From Ruegeria sp. ANG-R (lineage in GTDB: Bacteria > Pseudomonadota > Alphaproteobacteria > Rhodobacterales > Rhodobacteraceae), in the NCBI RefSeq assembly GCF_000813985.1, contig NZ_JWLJ01000004.1, forward strand, positions 124,001 to 188,000: a stretch of 64,000 nucleotides of DNA. Direction: 5' to 3'. The number at the start of each line of letters is the position of its first letter. Position 1 is the first letter of the stretch. The notes beneath the pieces are model-generated. The model was not told the origin of the DNA. It ran no database searches and saw only the letters and a program-made list of their open reading frames with translations. Below are positions 9,483 to 19,497 of the stretch, piece after piece. The position numbers and the translations under genes are program-made.

Positions 9483-10351
9483 CACACAGGCCCCCCCATG
9501 TATTTGTCGACAAGCGCCTTGGTACCATTGATATTTCCTGCGGACGAAGCCCCGAAAACGATGGCTTCTACGCCCGGTAATTCGGAAATCCAGTGGATAG
9601 CCTCGTCCGCAGGAATGGCTCCACTTGCATAGACTGACATTGCCACAGCCCGTACACGGCCTGATTGAAGCGCCTCAAGATATGAGTCAAAGCCACCCGA
9701 CATCCGAAAGCCGATCTTGTTGATGTTCGAACAGATAATAGGCCTTTCGATGCCTCCTCTTTCCAGCGCCTCCAGCAACATCGGCATATTCATGGTTATA
9801 TAGGCAGGCTCCGCCCCATATTTTTCACGAATGTGATCATCAAAAATACGAAATGCGCGGGTAAAGCCCATGCCAAGCAGAAGGTCGGTAAAGACATTCT
9901 GGATGAAGACCACAGGTGCTTTTGTGCCCGCAAACATCTTCATTTCCATGTCGATGAGTACTTTTGCGATGCCTTCAACTTCTTTGGTAGCGAGGGCCGT
10001 TGCTCCGGTGAGCGCTGTGGCCAGCAGCCCGCCCGATGGCATGAATTCCCGCAGCGCACCTACCATCCCGTGCTCGGTGACCGCATTGGCGTATTTATGT
10101 GCGTAGGGCATGCAAGGGTAGAACTGAAAATCCGCGTACCGCGCCGGCTCTGCTTTGACCCGGTCGGCCACTTCGGCAATGCGATCATGCGTTGTGCACA
10201 TGAAGGTGTGAATCCCCGCATCATAGGCGGTATCGAGCACCTGCATAACCGCATCGGTGCGCTGAAAGCGCATGGCTTGGGCGCGGGCCTTTTCTTCAGA
10301 CATGTGATTGATGCCAAAGAACTGGTTGTCGCCAAACAGAAGCTTATCCAT
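9482..10351 (-). CDS. Unrecognised TIM-barrel-like protein of polysaccharide operon
   Basis: I do not recognise a characterised family for this 289-residue soluble protein. It begins LLFGDNQFFGINH, contains an early DAGIHTFMCTTHD strand-loop and ends with VEAIVFGASSAGNI, a layout that resembles aldo-keto reductase or other TIM-barrel proteins (weak structural inference). No signal peptide or membrane segment is visible. It lies 11 bases after the Gfo/Idh gene and overlaps the WecG-type gene, so it probably works with them on a sugar intermediate. The evidence for a real gene is strong: normal codon use, coupling, and no competing frame. Confidence 0.75.
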   Translation of the reverse strand: MDKLLFGDNQFFGINHMSEEKARAQAMRFQRTDAVMQVLDTAYDAGIHTFMCTTHDRIAEVADRVKAEPARYADFQFYPCMPYAHKYANAVTEHGMVGALREFMPSGGLLATALTGATALATKEVEGIAKVLIDMEMKMFAGTKAPVVFIQNVFTDLLLGMGFTRAFRIFDDHIREKYGAEPAYITMNMPMLLEALERGGIERPIICSNINKIGFRMSGGFDSYLEALQSGRVRAVAMSVYASGAIPADEAIHWISELPGVEAIVFGASSAGNINGTKALVDKYMGGPV

Positions 10352-10362
10352 CTCTGTCTCCT

Positions 10363-11487
10363 TCAGCGTCCAAACCAGCTGCGTTTTTTTGCCGCCTGAG
10401 GGGCGGCAGCGCGGGCTTCGCCTACCGGTTGTCCAGTTTCGGCGTTATCGATAATCATACGCATAGTCTTGTCGGTCTCAGTAGCACTGGCAAAGCCATT
10501 TTGCGTCGCAGCTGTCTTGCCATCGCGCACCGCCAAGATAAACTCGTCAAGCTGAGCAGAATACTCCTCACCTCGCAAATAGAACCAACGGTCTTCGGTC
10601 AACTCTGTAGTGTACTTCACTGTCCAACCCGGACCATAGCCCTCAAGCCCCTCAACCGGCTTGCGCAGAAACGCCTGACATTCCTGCCGGTCGGCAAAAA
10701 GCCTGCCGTTTGTACCGATGAGGTTAATCTTGGCGGACATTTTGCGGTGACTCTCGTCCGACCAATTCACGGACAGTTGTGCCGTCGGCCCGTCATTCCA
10801 ACGAAGCGTAGAGAACACCTCGTCATCTGTACTTTCAGAAAAGACTTGGCCCAGATGCGAACCGATTACCTGATCCGGTGTGCCAAAGAACCAGTTCAGG
10901 AGGTTGAGTGGGTGTGCAGCATAGTCGTAGAGGCACCCTCCCCCTTCGGATTTATCGGTGCGCCAAGTGGTCCGTTTGGGGCGCAGAACCACAGGCCCAT
11001 AGGCTTCGGCCAGCACATGGGTGATCCGCCCAATTGCACCGGCTGCGATCAGGCGCTGCATTTCGGCAAAGGCACCCACATAGCGATAGTGATAACCCAC
11101 CTGTGCCACCAATCCTTTTTCGGCGGCTAGCGCTGTCAGCCGTTCGCTGTCAACCCAATCAAGGCAGAAGGGTTTCTCGCAAAACACGTGAAGCCCCTTG
11201 TTCAGAGCTGCTTCAACCATTGGAGCATGTAGGCGCGAAGGGGTGGCGATTATAACTGCATCAAGCACAGTTTGCGCCAGCATCTCGTCGTAGTCTTTGT
11301 AAATGGGTGCGGAGATGTTCTTGCTAAGCACATCCACCATGAAGCCAGCCCCATCGCAGGCGATGGCTTCCACGTCAGGATGAGCATTAACCATTGCAAA
11401 GTGGCTGAGACCCATCTTTCCCAACCCCACGACGGCGATTTTTAACTTACTCAAAACTGTTAAACCCTTATCAAAATCCCGTATCAA
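10363..11487 (-). CDS. Gfo/Idh/MocA family oxidoreductase
   Basis: An NAD(P)-dependent sugar or inositol dehydrogenase-like protein. The Rossmann motif reads KIAVVGLGKMGLSH, and the family's EKP motif appears as VFCEKPFCLDW with its lysine. The C-terminal alpha/beta domain is typical. The frame opens at TTG 11487; a second TTG at 11454, just before KLKIAVVG and preceded by AAGGG, is a credible alternative, and there is no ATG at this end. In polysaccharide loci such enzymes oxidise or reduce sugar nucleotides. First gene of the operon that includes the WecG-type transferase. Confidence 0.88.
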   Translation of the reverse strand: MIRDFDKGLTVLSKLKIAVVGLGKMGLSHFAMVNAHPDVEAIACDGAGFMVDVLSKNISAPIYKDYDEMLAQTVLDAVIIATPSRLHAPMVEAALNKGLHVFCEKPFCLDWVDSERLTALAAEKGLVAQVGYHYRYVGAFAEMQRLIAAGAIGRITHVLAEAYGPVVLRPKRTTWRTDKSEGGGCLYDYAAHPLNLLNWFFGTPDQVIGSHLGQVFSESTDDEVFSTLRWNDGPTAQLSVNWSDESHRKMSAKINLIGTNGRLFADRQECQAFLRKPVEGLEGYGPGWTVKYTTELTEDRWFYLRGEEYSAQLDEFILAVRDGKTAATQNGFASATETDKTMRMIIDNAETGQPVGEARAAAPQAAKKRSWFGR

Positions 11488-11634
11488 ATATAGGCGCTTG
11501 CGGGGCTCGGAACCCTAGCATTGTATTTGCCACACAAGATGCAAGCTTAATAGCGCAGAAATATGGCAGAACGCCTTTATTGTGCGCAAAATCGAAACAA
11601 CAAATTATAACCGCGACTGACTGCGCCCTTTCGA

Positions 11635-12708
11635 CTATGGAATCAGATCTAGGAACCGATCAGCAAACAGATCGTCCACACGAGGTCTGTAATGTCCGTC
11701 GGGGAGGAAACCCGACGCATCCCGGGGGTCGAAGTGCTCGGCGGTTGCCAGATAGGCAATGTTTTCGGCCTCCAACACCGGGCGTGTAATTGCGAGTATG
11801 TCGGCGTCTCGGGGATCACGTGACTGAATTAACATAACGATGGGTATCTGGTCCTCTTCACGTGCAGTCCTCGCGAACTCAGACACCATTCGGCGCAATA
11901 CCGTGTCATATGGATAATGTGTTCCCGCGAGAATTTCGGCCTCTGTCTTTGCTACATGTGAAGTGCCGACTGATCGGCGCACGAGGCGCAGGAACGGCGA
12001 AGCGTCGAGTGCCCGGCCACCGAAAGTAGAGTACGCGTGAAATAGATCTTCGGACGCGAGTTGATCCCGCCATGCGGCCTGCAGCGTGGGATTGTCTGAG
12101 AGCGCGCGTTGCGCGTCGGCGCTATTGATGAGCGGCTCGACCCGGCGGAGCCCCTCACCCTCTGGCCAATAAACCGGGTAAGTGAAGGGTGCAGGCTGTT
12201 CAAAGACCCAGGTTCTGTTGCTCAGCGCCGCCATGGCAGGCACCGAAGAAGATAAGATGCCTAAAACCACAATGTCGCCCGGGCGTCTGTTTTGCCGATC
12301 ATCTTGGAAAAGCGCATAAGTAAAATTAGGAGGTGCACCGGGGCCGGCATGGGAATCAGAGATCAGCCCGGGACGTTTTTCCACTGCCCGTTTGATGATG
12401 TTGTTCACAAAGGACATGCCGTAGCTGCGTATGGTCGGGGAATTATCTGCGGACCCGTCAGCGAACTTCGACACTGATTCATCAAGGATCGCTGAGCGCC
12501 AGGATACATCAAACAGATTACCACGCAGCGTCGGGTTATCCTGCCAGCGGGCCAGTTTACCGGGAACAGACCGACCATACTCGAAAAACGCGACAAGAGA
12601 GCCCAAGCGTCCGGAGGCCTCGGCATGGCGCAGAACCGCATGTACACTTAGGTCAATCAGCGCCAGAAACACCAAGGTAAGACCAATTATAAGCGCTGTT
12701 TTCTTCAC
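11635..12708 (-). CDS. AlgX/AlgJ-type SGNH-like protein paired with MBOAT
   Basis: A 357-residue protein with an N-terminal membrane anchor (KKTALIIGLTLVFLALIDLSV) and a mostly extracytoplasmic body. GTG 12708 is chosen because GAGGG lies just upstream, overlapping the stop of the MBOAT gene; a longer frame to 12771 would run into that gene. The strand GDIVVLGILSSS and the C-terminal LPDGHYRP (a D-x-H-like arrangement) suggest an SGNH hydrolase fold, but I cannot confirm the catalytic serine. The gene directly follows an AlgI-like MBOAT, the usual arrangement for periplasmic polymer O-acetyltransferases. Function by context, moderate certainty. Confidence 0.7.
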   Translation of the reverse strand: MKKTALIIGLTLVFLALIDLSVHAVLRHAEASGRLGSLVAFFEYGRSVPGKLARWQDNPTLRGNLFDVSWRSAILDESVSKFADGSADNSPTIRSYGMSFVNNIIKRAVEKRPGLISDSHAGPGAPPNFTYALFQDDRQNRRPGDIVVLGILSSSVPAMAALSNRTWVFEQPAPFTYPVYWPEGEGLRRVEPLINSADAQRALSDNPTLQAAWRDQLASEDLFHAYSTFGGRALDASPFLRLVRRSVGTSHVAKTEAEILAGTHYPYDTVLRRMVSEFARTAREEDQIPIVMLIQSRDPRDADILAITRPVLEAENIAYLATAEHFDPRDASGFLPDGHYRPRVDDLFADRFLDLIP

Positions 12709-12718
12709 CGTTAAACCC

Positions 12719-14140
12719 TCAGAACTGAAAATAGATGAAGGCGGATGTTTGGGTCGTGGCCCCAAATGCAAGCAGATATATCATTCCGGCATACAGTCCC
12801 GCTCGGATGATCGGATGCCAACTTGCATAGAATTTAACATTACCCGAAAGCTCAATGCACAAATCCCAGATCAGCAGAAACCCCAAGCCTACAAGCGCCG
12901 GAAAAGGTGGCTCTGGAATTGTCAAACCCGGTGGGCCATAGAAGATGCGTCTTGTGAAGTCCACGATCTGCCCGAATGACGAGGCTCGAAACAACAACCA
13001 GCCATAGCTGACGACCTGAAAGAAAAGCACGATTGCTACTATTCGTAGAACCCAACCCAAAGCGCTGCGCCGCGCACCTTCACCCACGCGCCTGTGGGGC
13101 CCTACAAAGGCACGATGGAACGCGAGCAATCCGCCCTGATACAACCCCCAAGCTACGAAGTTCCAAGCCGCTCCGTGCCAGAGGCCGCCCAGTGTCATGG
13201 TGGCCATCAGATTGCGATAGGTCTTCCAGTGCCCGCCACGATTTCCACCCAAACTGATGTAGAGATAATCGCGCAGCCAAGTTGAAAGAGATATGTGCCA
13301 TCGCCTCCAGAATTCCTGAGGGTCGGCAGCAAAGTAAGGTTGTGCGAAATTCCGCATCAAACGGAACCCCAGCATCTTGGCAACCCCGCGCGCAATATCC
13401 GTATAGCCCGAGAAGTCACAATATATCTGTATCGCAAACAGCCAGGTCGCAAAAATGACATCCAGCCTTGTCGGACCCGGGCTGGCATAGATGGCATCTA
13501 CCGACGGCGCGAGACCGTCCGCTATGACGACTTTCTTGATAAGTCCGATCAAACACAGCACCACACCGCGCCCGGCGCTTTCCCAACTTAAAACACGCGG
13601 CGCTGTAATATTGGGCAGCAGGTTTCTGGCGCGTTCGATAGGCCCCGCAACCAGTTGCGGGAAGAACGCTACAAACAGGGCAAAATCCAGAAAATCGCGA
13701 ACCGGCTTTAGCTCACGCCTGTAGATGTCGATCGTGTAACTTAGGGTTTGGAAAGTATAAAACGAAATACCGACCGGCAGAATGATCGACAGCGTGAAAG
13801 GATCAGCCACATAGCCAAAACCCGCAAGCATGTTCTGAAAACTATTGACGAAGAAACCCAGATACTTAAAGACCGCCAACATACCAAGATTGACCGCAAG
13901 TGACACGAACAAGAGCCAACGACGTCGGGTCTCTTGCACTGTGCTGTGCATCCTGAGACCGATCAGGTAGTCAACAACGGTGCTGAGCATGATCAGGCTA
14001 AGAAAACGCCAGTCCCACGCGCCATAAAACACGTAGCTGGCCACCAGAAGCATCCGGTTCTGCACCCTATGCGGCAATATTACATATGCTAAAGAGACGA
14101 CCGCGAAGAAGGCCCAGAATTTCGGTTCTGTAAAAAGCAT
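12719..14140 (-). CDS. MBOAT family O-acyltransferase (AlgI/PatA-like)
   Basis: A 473-residue polytopic membrane protein. The family signatures are all present: FFPQLVAGPIERA, RRWHISLSTWLRDYLY with GGNRGG, and GGLWHGAAWNF, which contains the invariant membrane histidine. AlgI-like proteins bring acetyl groups across the inner membrane and hand them to a periplasmic SGNH partner, which matches the next gene. The operon is transcribed away from a SGNH-like lipoprotein gene. The likely target is an exopolysaccharide (inference). Confidence 0.93.
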   Translation of the reverse strand: MLFTEPKFWAFFAVVSLAYVILPHRVQNRMLLVASYVFYGAWDWRFLSLIMLSTVVDYLIGLRMHSTVQETRRRWLLFVSLAVNLGMLAVFKYLGFFVNSFQNMLAGFGYVADPFTLSIILPVGISFYTFQTLSYTIDIYRRELKPVRDFLDFALFVAFFPQLVAGPIERARNLLPNITAPRVLSWESAGRGVVLCLIGLIKKVVIADGLAPSVDAIYASPGPTRLDVIFATWLFAIQIYCDFSGYTDIARGVAKMLGFRLMRNFAQPYFAADPQEFWRRWHISLSTWLRDYLYISLGGNRGGHWKTYRNLMATMTLGGLWHGAAWNFVAWGLYQGGLLAFHRAFVGPHRRVGEGARRSALGWVLRIVAIVLFFQVVSYGWLLFRASSFGQIVDFTRRIFYGPPGLTIPEPPFPALVGLGFLLIWDLCIELSGNVKFYASWHPIIRAGLYAGMIYLLAFGATTQTSAFIYFQF

Positions 14141-14365
14141 CTACTACGCCCTATACTAAAATTAGTTTGCTCAAAACATTTAATCTGTGCTTGAGTACAT
14201 GCTCGATCCCGCCAGTCTGCAGAGCTTACGGTGTTAAAGTTCAGGTTAATAATGATTTTGACAAGTTCTGGCGGCTACGTGAGTTTTCTAAGCCCACCGA
14301 CAAACAATAGGGCTTATGCTTACGCAAGCCTACATGTCATTCCAAGTACTTAACGGTTTCAAAAC

Positions 14366-15313
14366 ATGTTGCATCGTCTCAAACGCAAATCCACCGCATT
14401 GCTCCTTACACTGGTCTCGGCCTGCGGACTGTCTGCCCGCTGTGGCTTACCCGATCCGATAGCCCGAGAAGATTTCGATGCACTTTATGCAACACCACTC
14501 TCCCCGCCTGAGTCACCGTTAAAAGTCTATCATCTCGGGCATTCGCTTGTAGGCAAGGACATGCCAGCAATGGTCGCGCAACTGGCCGGCGCCGGACACA
14601 GCTATAACAGTCAGCTAGGCTGGGGCGCCAACCTGCGCGAACACTGGGAACCCGATGTCCCGGTCAGCGGCTTCGATCAGGAAAACACCCATCGAGAATT
14701 TCGTGATCCTCACGAAGCCTTGGCTTCCGGGGAATACGATGCTGTCATATTGACAGAGGCACTACCTATTCGCAGCGCGATCAAATATCAGGACCCGCAG
14801 AACTATTTGCACAAATGGGCAACCGCCGCCTGGGCTGGCGACCCTGATACACGGGTGTACTTTTACGAGAGTTGGCATGAGCTTGATGTTGAAGAAGGCT
14901 GGATCGTACGACTGGATCAAGATCTGGAACGCTATTGGGAGGGTGAGATCCTGCGACGGGCTCTCGCCCATGACGACATCAGTCAACCCATATATGTGAT
15001 CCCGGTAGGCCAAGTTATGGCCGCGTTTGCCCGCCGCGTCAAAGAAAACAACGTTATCGGACCCATTCACAGTCATCAGGATTTGTTTTCCGACAAAATT
15101 CACTTTAACGACTATGGGGCGTATCTTGTCGCTTTGACACATTACGCGGTTCTATATGGCCGCTCTCCCGAAGGGTTACCGTATACCCTAAGGAGGGCCG
15201 ACGGCACGGCCGCAGCCTCACCAGGACCGGAAGCGGCGCTTGCGATGCAGCAAACCGTCTGGGACGTTGTTAAGGCGTATCCACCGAGTGGTGTCACAGA
15301 CGCCAACCCCTGA
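14366..15313 (+). CDS. SGNH-like lipoprotein, function unknown
   Basis: A 315-residue protein with a basic N-terminus, a hydrophobic stretch and a lipobox-like VSAC at residues 17-20, so lipidation at Cys20 is possible. YHLGHSLVG near residue 55 resembles the nucleophile block of SGNH hydrolases, and DKIHFNDYGAYL near the C-terminus fits their D-x-x-H block. I do not know a characterised homologue. It is divergent from the MBOAT/SGNH operon and separated by 225 bases that should hold both promoters. A role in trimming or esterifying the same polymer is plausible but unproven. Confidence 0.65.
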   Translation: MLHRLKRKSTALLLTLVSACGLSARCGLPDPIAREDFDALYATPLSPPESPLKVYHLGHSLVGKDMPAMVAQLAGAGHSYNSQLGWGANLREHWEPDVPVSGFDQENTHREFRDPHEALASGEYDAVILTEALPIRSAIKYQDPQNYLHKWATAAWAGDPDTRVYFYESWHELDVEEGWIVRLDQDLERYWEGEILRRALAHDDISQPIYVIPVGQVMAAFARRVKENNVIGPIHSHQDLFSDKIHFNDYGAYLVALTHYAVLYGRSPEGLPYTLRRADGTAAASPGPEAALAMQQTVWDVVKAYPPSGVTDANP

Positions 15314-15729
15314 GCTTCTCGATCCTGTCACAGCGCGGGTCTTGGCGGAGACCCAGAGATTCGAACAGCAGCGCTCGTGAGTTCTTGATGAACGCGCCGG
15401 TTTAATATGAAACCGCGACAAGTCGCCTTTTGGGCTTCGACTGATCCGCGCGGATATACAGTTGGGGAAACTGCCGGTGCCGCATAGGCGCACGCGTATC
15501 TTTCAGAGAAACGCTGCTTCTTTGCTGGCAGGGCGCGAGGTGTAAAGCTCAGCCCTGTTCGGGTCATCCAGTCCATTCTGCGCCGCATCGATCCCGACAA
15601 AGGCTGTGCGCCGGTCTGGCGCTCCTCGTTATGGTTTTCTCGTTTGAAGAGAACTGGATGGGTCAGGCGCCCCAGTTTCTTGATAATCTAAATGTACTTA
15701 TCTGCCAAACTCACGATAAGAACTTCATA
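15314..15729. other. Intergenic region, no gene supported
   Basis: The stretch separates the SGNH-like lipoprotein from the convergent SURF1 gene. Open frames of up to about 90 codons exist on the minus strand, but none has recognisable family sequence or a good ribosome-binding site. It could be a decayed gene; no repeat ends or clear terminator were seen. Confidence 0.35.
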
Positions 15730-16440
15730 TCAACCCGTGCCTTTCAGCCCGGTCCTGATCACGTAAACCAATGCTGCCGCGAACAGGGCTGCCATGGCGT
15801 ACCAGGTCAGCGCATAGGCGAGATGAGAGTTACGGAAGCTGATCACAGTCATCCCTCCTCGCGGCCAGTCACCCGGTCCGGTCAGAGGATCGGCGTCAAG
15901 GAAGTACGGCAAAGCACCATCAAGCCCACGAGCGGCTGACATGGCCTGCGTGTCACGCGATACCCAACGATCTGCATCGGGCCTGTTGCGCTCCATCACG
16001 GTGCCGCCGGGGGCATCGGGCCGCAACAAGCCTTCGACCGGCGTCGCCGGTGCAGCCCATTGACCGGGGTCTTTGAGATCGGGTGGCACATAACCCCGAT
16101 TCACCCAGAGGATGCCAGCCTCGACCTTCATCGGGGACATGACCCAATACCCCGGTCCGATCTCAGTGACGGCTTTGACCAGTATCGGGGCCACATCCAG
16201 AAAATCTCCATCCACTGAGACCCGGAGGTAGGCGTGCCGCTCAGGATCAAACTGCGCCGGGAGGTCCGCCGGGTCGCCGAACGCTCGTTCATCGACTGCT
16301 GTTATCAGGTCCTGCTTCCATGCCAAACGACGTATCTGCCAGTTGCCCAGCAGTAAGAATACGGCAATCAGTGCTACCGAAAGACCCAGCAGCACGACCG
16401 TGATCCAGAGAGGCCGCCGAGCCGCAGGGTCTTCGCTCAT
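15730..16440 (-). CDS. SURF1 family cytochrome oxidase biogenesis protein
   Basis: A 236-residue protein with one transmembrane helix near each end (about 14-32 and 210-230) and the large periplasmic domain between them. NWQIRRLAWKQ after the first helix and SFRNSHLAYALTWY before the second are family signatures. SURF1 proteins help insert haem into haem-copper oxidases. It overlaps cyoD by ATGA, so it is coupled to the bo3-type oxidase operon and most likely serves that enzyme. Confidence 0.93.
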   Translation of the reverse strand: MSEDPAARRPLWITVVLLGLSVALIAVFLLLGNWQIRRLAWKQDLITAVDERAFGDPADLPAQFDPERHAYLRVSVDGDFLDVAPILVKAVTEIGPGYWVMSPMKVEAGILWVNRGYVPPDLKDPGQWAAPATPVEGLLRPDAPGGTVMERNRPDADRWVSRDTQAMSAARGLDGALPYFLDADPLTGPGDWPRGGMTVISFRNSHLAYALTWYAMAALFAAALVYVIRTGLKGTG

Positions 16441-16793
16441 GGCAGGTTGCGGACCCGCTCGATCTGCTCATGGGCCGGCATCATGTTCTCATCAAGATTG
16501 AACATCACCCAGATAGACCCCGCCATGACGATGACCAAAAGTAACACCGTCAGACCCAGAGACATCACTTGCCAACCAGCCTCGACCTTCAGCGAGACGT
16601 GCAGGAAATAATGGATGTGAACCAGCATCTGCGTCGCACCCAGTGTGAAGATGATGGCTATGGCCCAGCCCGTGCTGTCCATAACATCACCCAACACGAT
16701 CCAGAACGGGATGAGGGTCAGGACCACCGACAACAGAAAGCCAACCATGTAGGATTTGAGAGTGCCGTGGCCACCTTGTGCATGATCGCTCAT
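16437..16793 (-). CDS. cyoD: Cytochrome o ubiquinol oxidase subunit IV
   Basis: A 118-residue three-helix protein starting MSDHAQGGHGT. ATG 16793 overlaps the cyoC stop and gives the normal CyoD length; a longer frame upstream would run into cyoC. GATQMLVHIHYFLH in the second helix is the conserved block. CyoD is the small assembly subunit of the bo3 quinol oxidase. Confidence 0.94.
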   Translation of the reverse strand: MSDHAQGGHGTLKSYMVGFLLSVVLTLIPFWIVLGDVMDSTGWAIAIIFTLGATQMLVHIHYFLHVSLKVEAGWQVMSLGLTVLLLVIVMAGSIWVMFNLDENMMPAHEQIERVRNLP

Positions 16794-17431
16794 AGCAGGA
16801 CCCCCGTCAGGTAAACCAAGGAAAAGACACCGATCCAGATCAGATCCAGGAAGTGCCAGAACAACGACAGGCACATGACCCGGCGTTTGTTTTCATGTGA
16901 CAAACCATGCTGCCCCAACTGGATCAGCAGCACGATCAGCCAGATACTGCCACCCAGAACGTGCAGACCGTGCGTTCCGACCAGCACAAAGAATGAAGAC
17001 AGGAACGCACTGGCCATCGGCGTGGCACCGATGTGCCACAGATGGGTGAACTCTTTGAGTTCCAAGTACAGAAACCCTGCCCCGAACAATCCGGTGATGA
17101 TCATCCAAAGTATCGTGCCACGCAGATCGTTCATGTCCATTCGCAACACAGCGAAGCCGAACGTGATCGACGAAAACAACAGTGCGAAGGTCGCGACCAG
17201 GATCAACTCGATCTCGAACAGATCCGCCGGGGCGGGCCCCGCTGCATAGTTCTGACCCAACACCGCATATGTGGCGAAGAGGATACCAAAAATCAGGCAG
17301 TCGCTCATCAGATAAATCCAGAACCCCAGCATGGTCCCGGTTTCGTGGTGATGCTCTCCGTGGTCGTCCCCATGATGCGGGTCTTCGATCACGAAGAACT
17401 CTTTTGGCGTATCGCTAGATGTACCCGTCAT
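16790..17431 (-). CDS. cyoC: Cytochrome o ubiquinol oxidase subunit III
   Basis: A 213-residue five-helix haem-copper oxidase subunit III. A histidine-rich N-terminal tail (EDPHHGDDHGEHHHE) precedes LGFWIYLMSDCLIFG; GTHGLHVLGGSIWL and the C-terminal FWHFLDLIWIGVF are diagnostic. It overlaps cyoB by one base and cyoD by four, so the subunits are translationally coupled. Confidence 0.96.
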   Translation of the reverse strand: MTGTSSDTPKEFFVIEDPHHGDDHGEHHHETGTMLGFWIYLMSDCLIFGILFATYAVLGQNYAAGPAPADLFEIELILVATFALLFSSITFGFAVLRMDMNDLRGTILWMIITGLFGAGFLYLELKEFTHLWHIGATPMASAFLSSFFVLVGTHGLHVLGGSIWLIVLLIQLGQHGLSHENKRRVMCLSLFWHFLDLIWIGVFSLVYLTGVLL

Positions 17432-19464
17432 TATTCCGCAGCCCCCGCCAGCTGTTGAGTCCGCTGGTTCTCGATCTCGCGCACCTCATCCGCAGGGACG
17501 TAATAGTCGCGGTTATAGTTGAACGTGTGCCCGATGCCATAAAGCAGCGTCGCAGCAAAGCTGAGGGCAGCAAGCCACCAGACATGCCAGACCAGCGCAA
17601 AGCCCATGACAGTCAGCAACCCGGCCATGACGACACCCGTAGCCGTATAGCGCGGCATGTGGATCGGCACATATCCTTCGGTCGGTCGCACATACCCTTC
17701 ACGCTTCATCTGGGCGAACGCATCCAGATCGTGAACGCGCGGGGTGAAGGCAAAGTTGTAATAGGGCGGCGGCGATGAGGTCGACCATTCCAGCGTCCGC
17801 CCGTTCCAGGGGTCGCCCGTGGTATCTCGCAGCTGATCCCGTTTTTTGATCGAGACAAGGATTTGAACGATGAAAGCTCCGATCCCAGCGGCGACAAACA
17901 GAGCGCCCACAAGGGCGACGATGAAATAGACGGAATAGAACGTCGTTTCGAACTGGCTCAGACGGCGGGTCACACCCATCAGACCCAGTACGTAGAGCGG
18001 CATGAAGGCAAGGTAGAAGCCAATCAGCCAGCACCAGAAGCTAACCTTGCCCCAGAACGGTTCCAGCTTGAAACCAAATGCCTTGGGCCACCAGTAGATG
18101 ATGCCCGCAAAGATACCGAACACCACACCGCCGATAATCACGTTATGGAAATGCGCGATCAGGAACAGCGAGTTATGCAGGACGTAATCCGCAGGCGGTA
18201 CCGCGAGCAGAACGCCCGTCATACCCCCGATCACGAAGGTCAGCATGAAGCCCATGACCCACAGCATCGGAGTCTCGAACCGGATGCGGCCCTTATACAT
18301 GGTGAACAGCCAGTTGAATATCTTGGCCCCGGTCGGGATCGAGATGATCATCGTGGTGATCCCAAAGAAGGCGTTCACGTTGGCCCCTGCCCCCATGGTG
18401 AAGAAATGGTGCAGCCAGACGATATAGCTGAGCACCATGATCACGCAGGTCGCATAGACCATCGATGTGTAGCCAAACAGCCGCTTGCCGGTGAAGGTGG
18501 GGACAATCTCGGAAAAGATGCCGAAGATCGGCAATACCAGAATGTATACTTCGGGATGTCCCCATATCCAGATGAGGTTCACATACATCATCGGATTGCC
18601 ACCCAGATCGTTGGTAAAGAAATGGGTGCCCAAATAGCGGTCAGCGGTCAGCAGCGCCAGTGTGGCTGCCAGCACCGGAAAGGTCGCGACGATCAGGATA
18701 TTTGTGCACAGCGAGGTCCAGACGAAGACCGGCATCTTCATCAGGGTCATCCCCGGTGCACGCATCTTGATGATGGTGACGACTAGGTTGATCCCGGACA
18801 GCGTCGTCCCGATCCCGGCAATGTTCAGCGACCACAGGTAGTAGTCCATTCCCACACTGGGGCTGTATTCCAATCCCGAATACGGGGCATAGGCCAGCCA
18901 ACCAGCGGTCGAGAATTCGCCCACGAACAACGACAACATGACAAGTATTGCGCCCGAAACCGTCAGCCAGAAGCTGAGGTTATTGAGAAACGGAAACGCC
19001 ACATCGCGGGCGCCGATCTGCAACGGCATGACATAGTTCATGAAACCGGTGACGAAGGGCATCGCCACGAAAAAGATCATGATAACGCCGTGGGCGGTGA
19101 AAATCTGATCGTAGTGGTGGGCGTTCAGGTAACCTTCGCCCCCGCTGGCGGCAATGGCCTGTTGGCCCCGCATCATCAGCGCATCAGCGAAACCACGCAG
19201 CAGCATGATCAGACCCAGAACCATATACATGATCCCGATCTTCTTGTGATCGATGCTGGTAAACCACTCCTTCCACAGATAGCCCCATAGCCGGAAATAG
19301 GTCAGCGCTCCAACGACGGCCAGACCTCCCAGAGCGACCACAATGAAGGTGTAAAGGATGATCGGTTCGTAAAAGGGAAACACGCCCCAGGACAGCTTGC
19401 CAAAAACCGGATCGACGCCCGAGACGTGGGCGATACCATCAGCAGCTTCATGAGATAGCGACAT
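17431..19464 (-). CDS. cyoB: Cytochrome o ubiquinol oxidase subunit I
   Basis: A 677-residue catalytic subunit holding low-spin haem and the haem-CuB centre. [14 protein letters not shown] contains the cross-linked His-Tyr pair, LHHFFTMG the two further CuB histidines, and [11 protein letters not shown] the haem-ligand histidines. Quinol is oxidised and O2 reduced with proton pumping at the inner membrane. The length is close to E. coli CyoB. It follows cyoA by 33 bases. Confidence 0.97.
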   Translation of the reverse strand: MSLSHEAADGIAHVSGVDPVFGKLSWGVFPFYEPIILYTFIVVALGGLAVVGALTYFRLWGYLWKEWFTSIDHKKIGIMYMVLGLIMLLRGFADALMMRGQQAIAASGGEGYLNAHHYDQIFTAHGVIMIFFVAMPFVTGFMNYVMPLQIGARDVAFPFLNNLSFWLTVSGAILVMLSLFVGEFSTAGWLAYAPYSGLEYSPSVGMDYYLWSLNIAGIGTTLSGINLVVTIIKMRAPGMTLMKMPVFVWTSLCTNILIVATFPVLAATLALLTADRYLGTHFFTNDLGGNPMMYVNLIWIWGHPEVYILVLPIFGIFSEIVPTFTGKRLFGYTSMVYATCVIMVLSYIVWLHHFFTMGAGANVNAFFGITTMIISIPTGAKIFNWLFTMYKGRIRFETPMLWVMGFMLTFVIGGMTGVLLAVPPADYVLHNSLFLIAHFHNVIIGGVVFGIFAGIIYWWPKAFGFKLEPFWGKVSFWCWLIGFYLAFMPLYVLGLMGVTRRLSQFETTFYSVYFIVALVGALFVAAGIGAFIVQILVSIKKRDQLRDTTGDPWNGRTLEWSTSSPPPYYNFAFTPRVHDLDAFAQMKREGYVRPTEGYVPIHMPRYTATGVVMAGLLTVMGFALVWHVWWLAALSFAATLLYGIGHTFNYNRDYYVPADEVREIENQRTQQLAGAAE

Positions 19465-19497
19465 CGCGTTATCTTTCCGTTTCTTATTCGTTTCAGA

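Noticed and set aside
15328..15600. Possible remnant transposase on the minus strand
   Set aside because: No transposase motif, terminal inverted repeats or target duplication could be seen.
17863..18786. A 307-codon open frame antisense to cyoB
   Set aside because: It mirrors codon bias of the real gene; the translation is low-complexity and charged, with no family features, while cyoB on the other strand is unambiguous.
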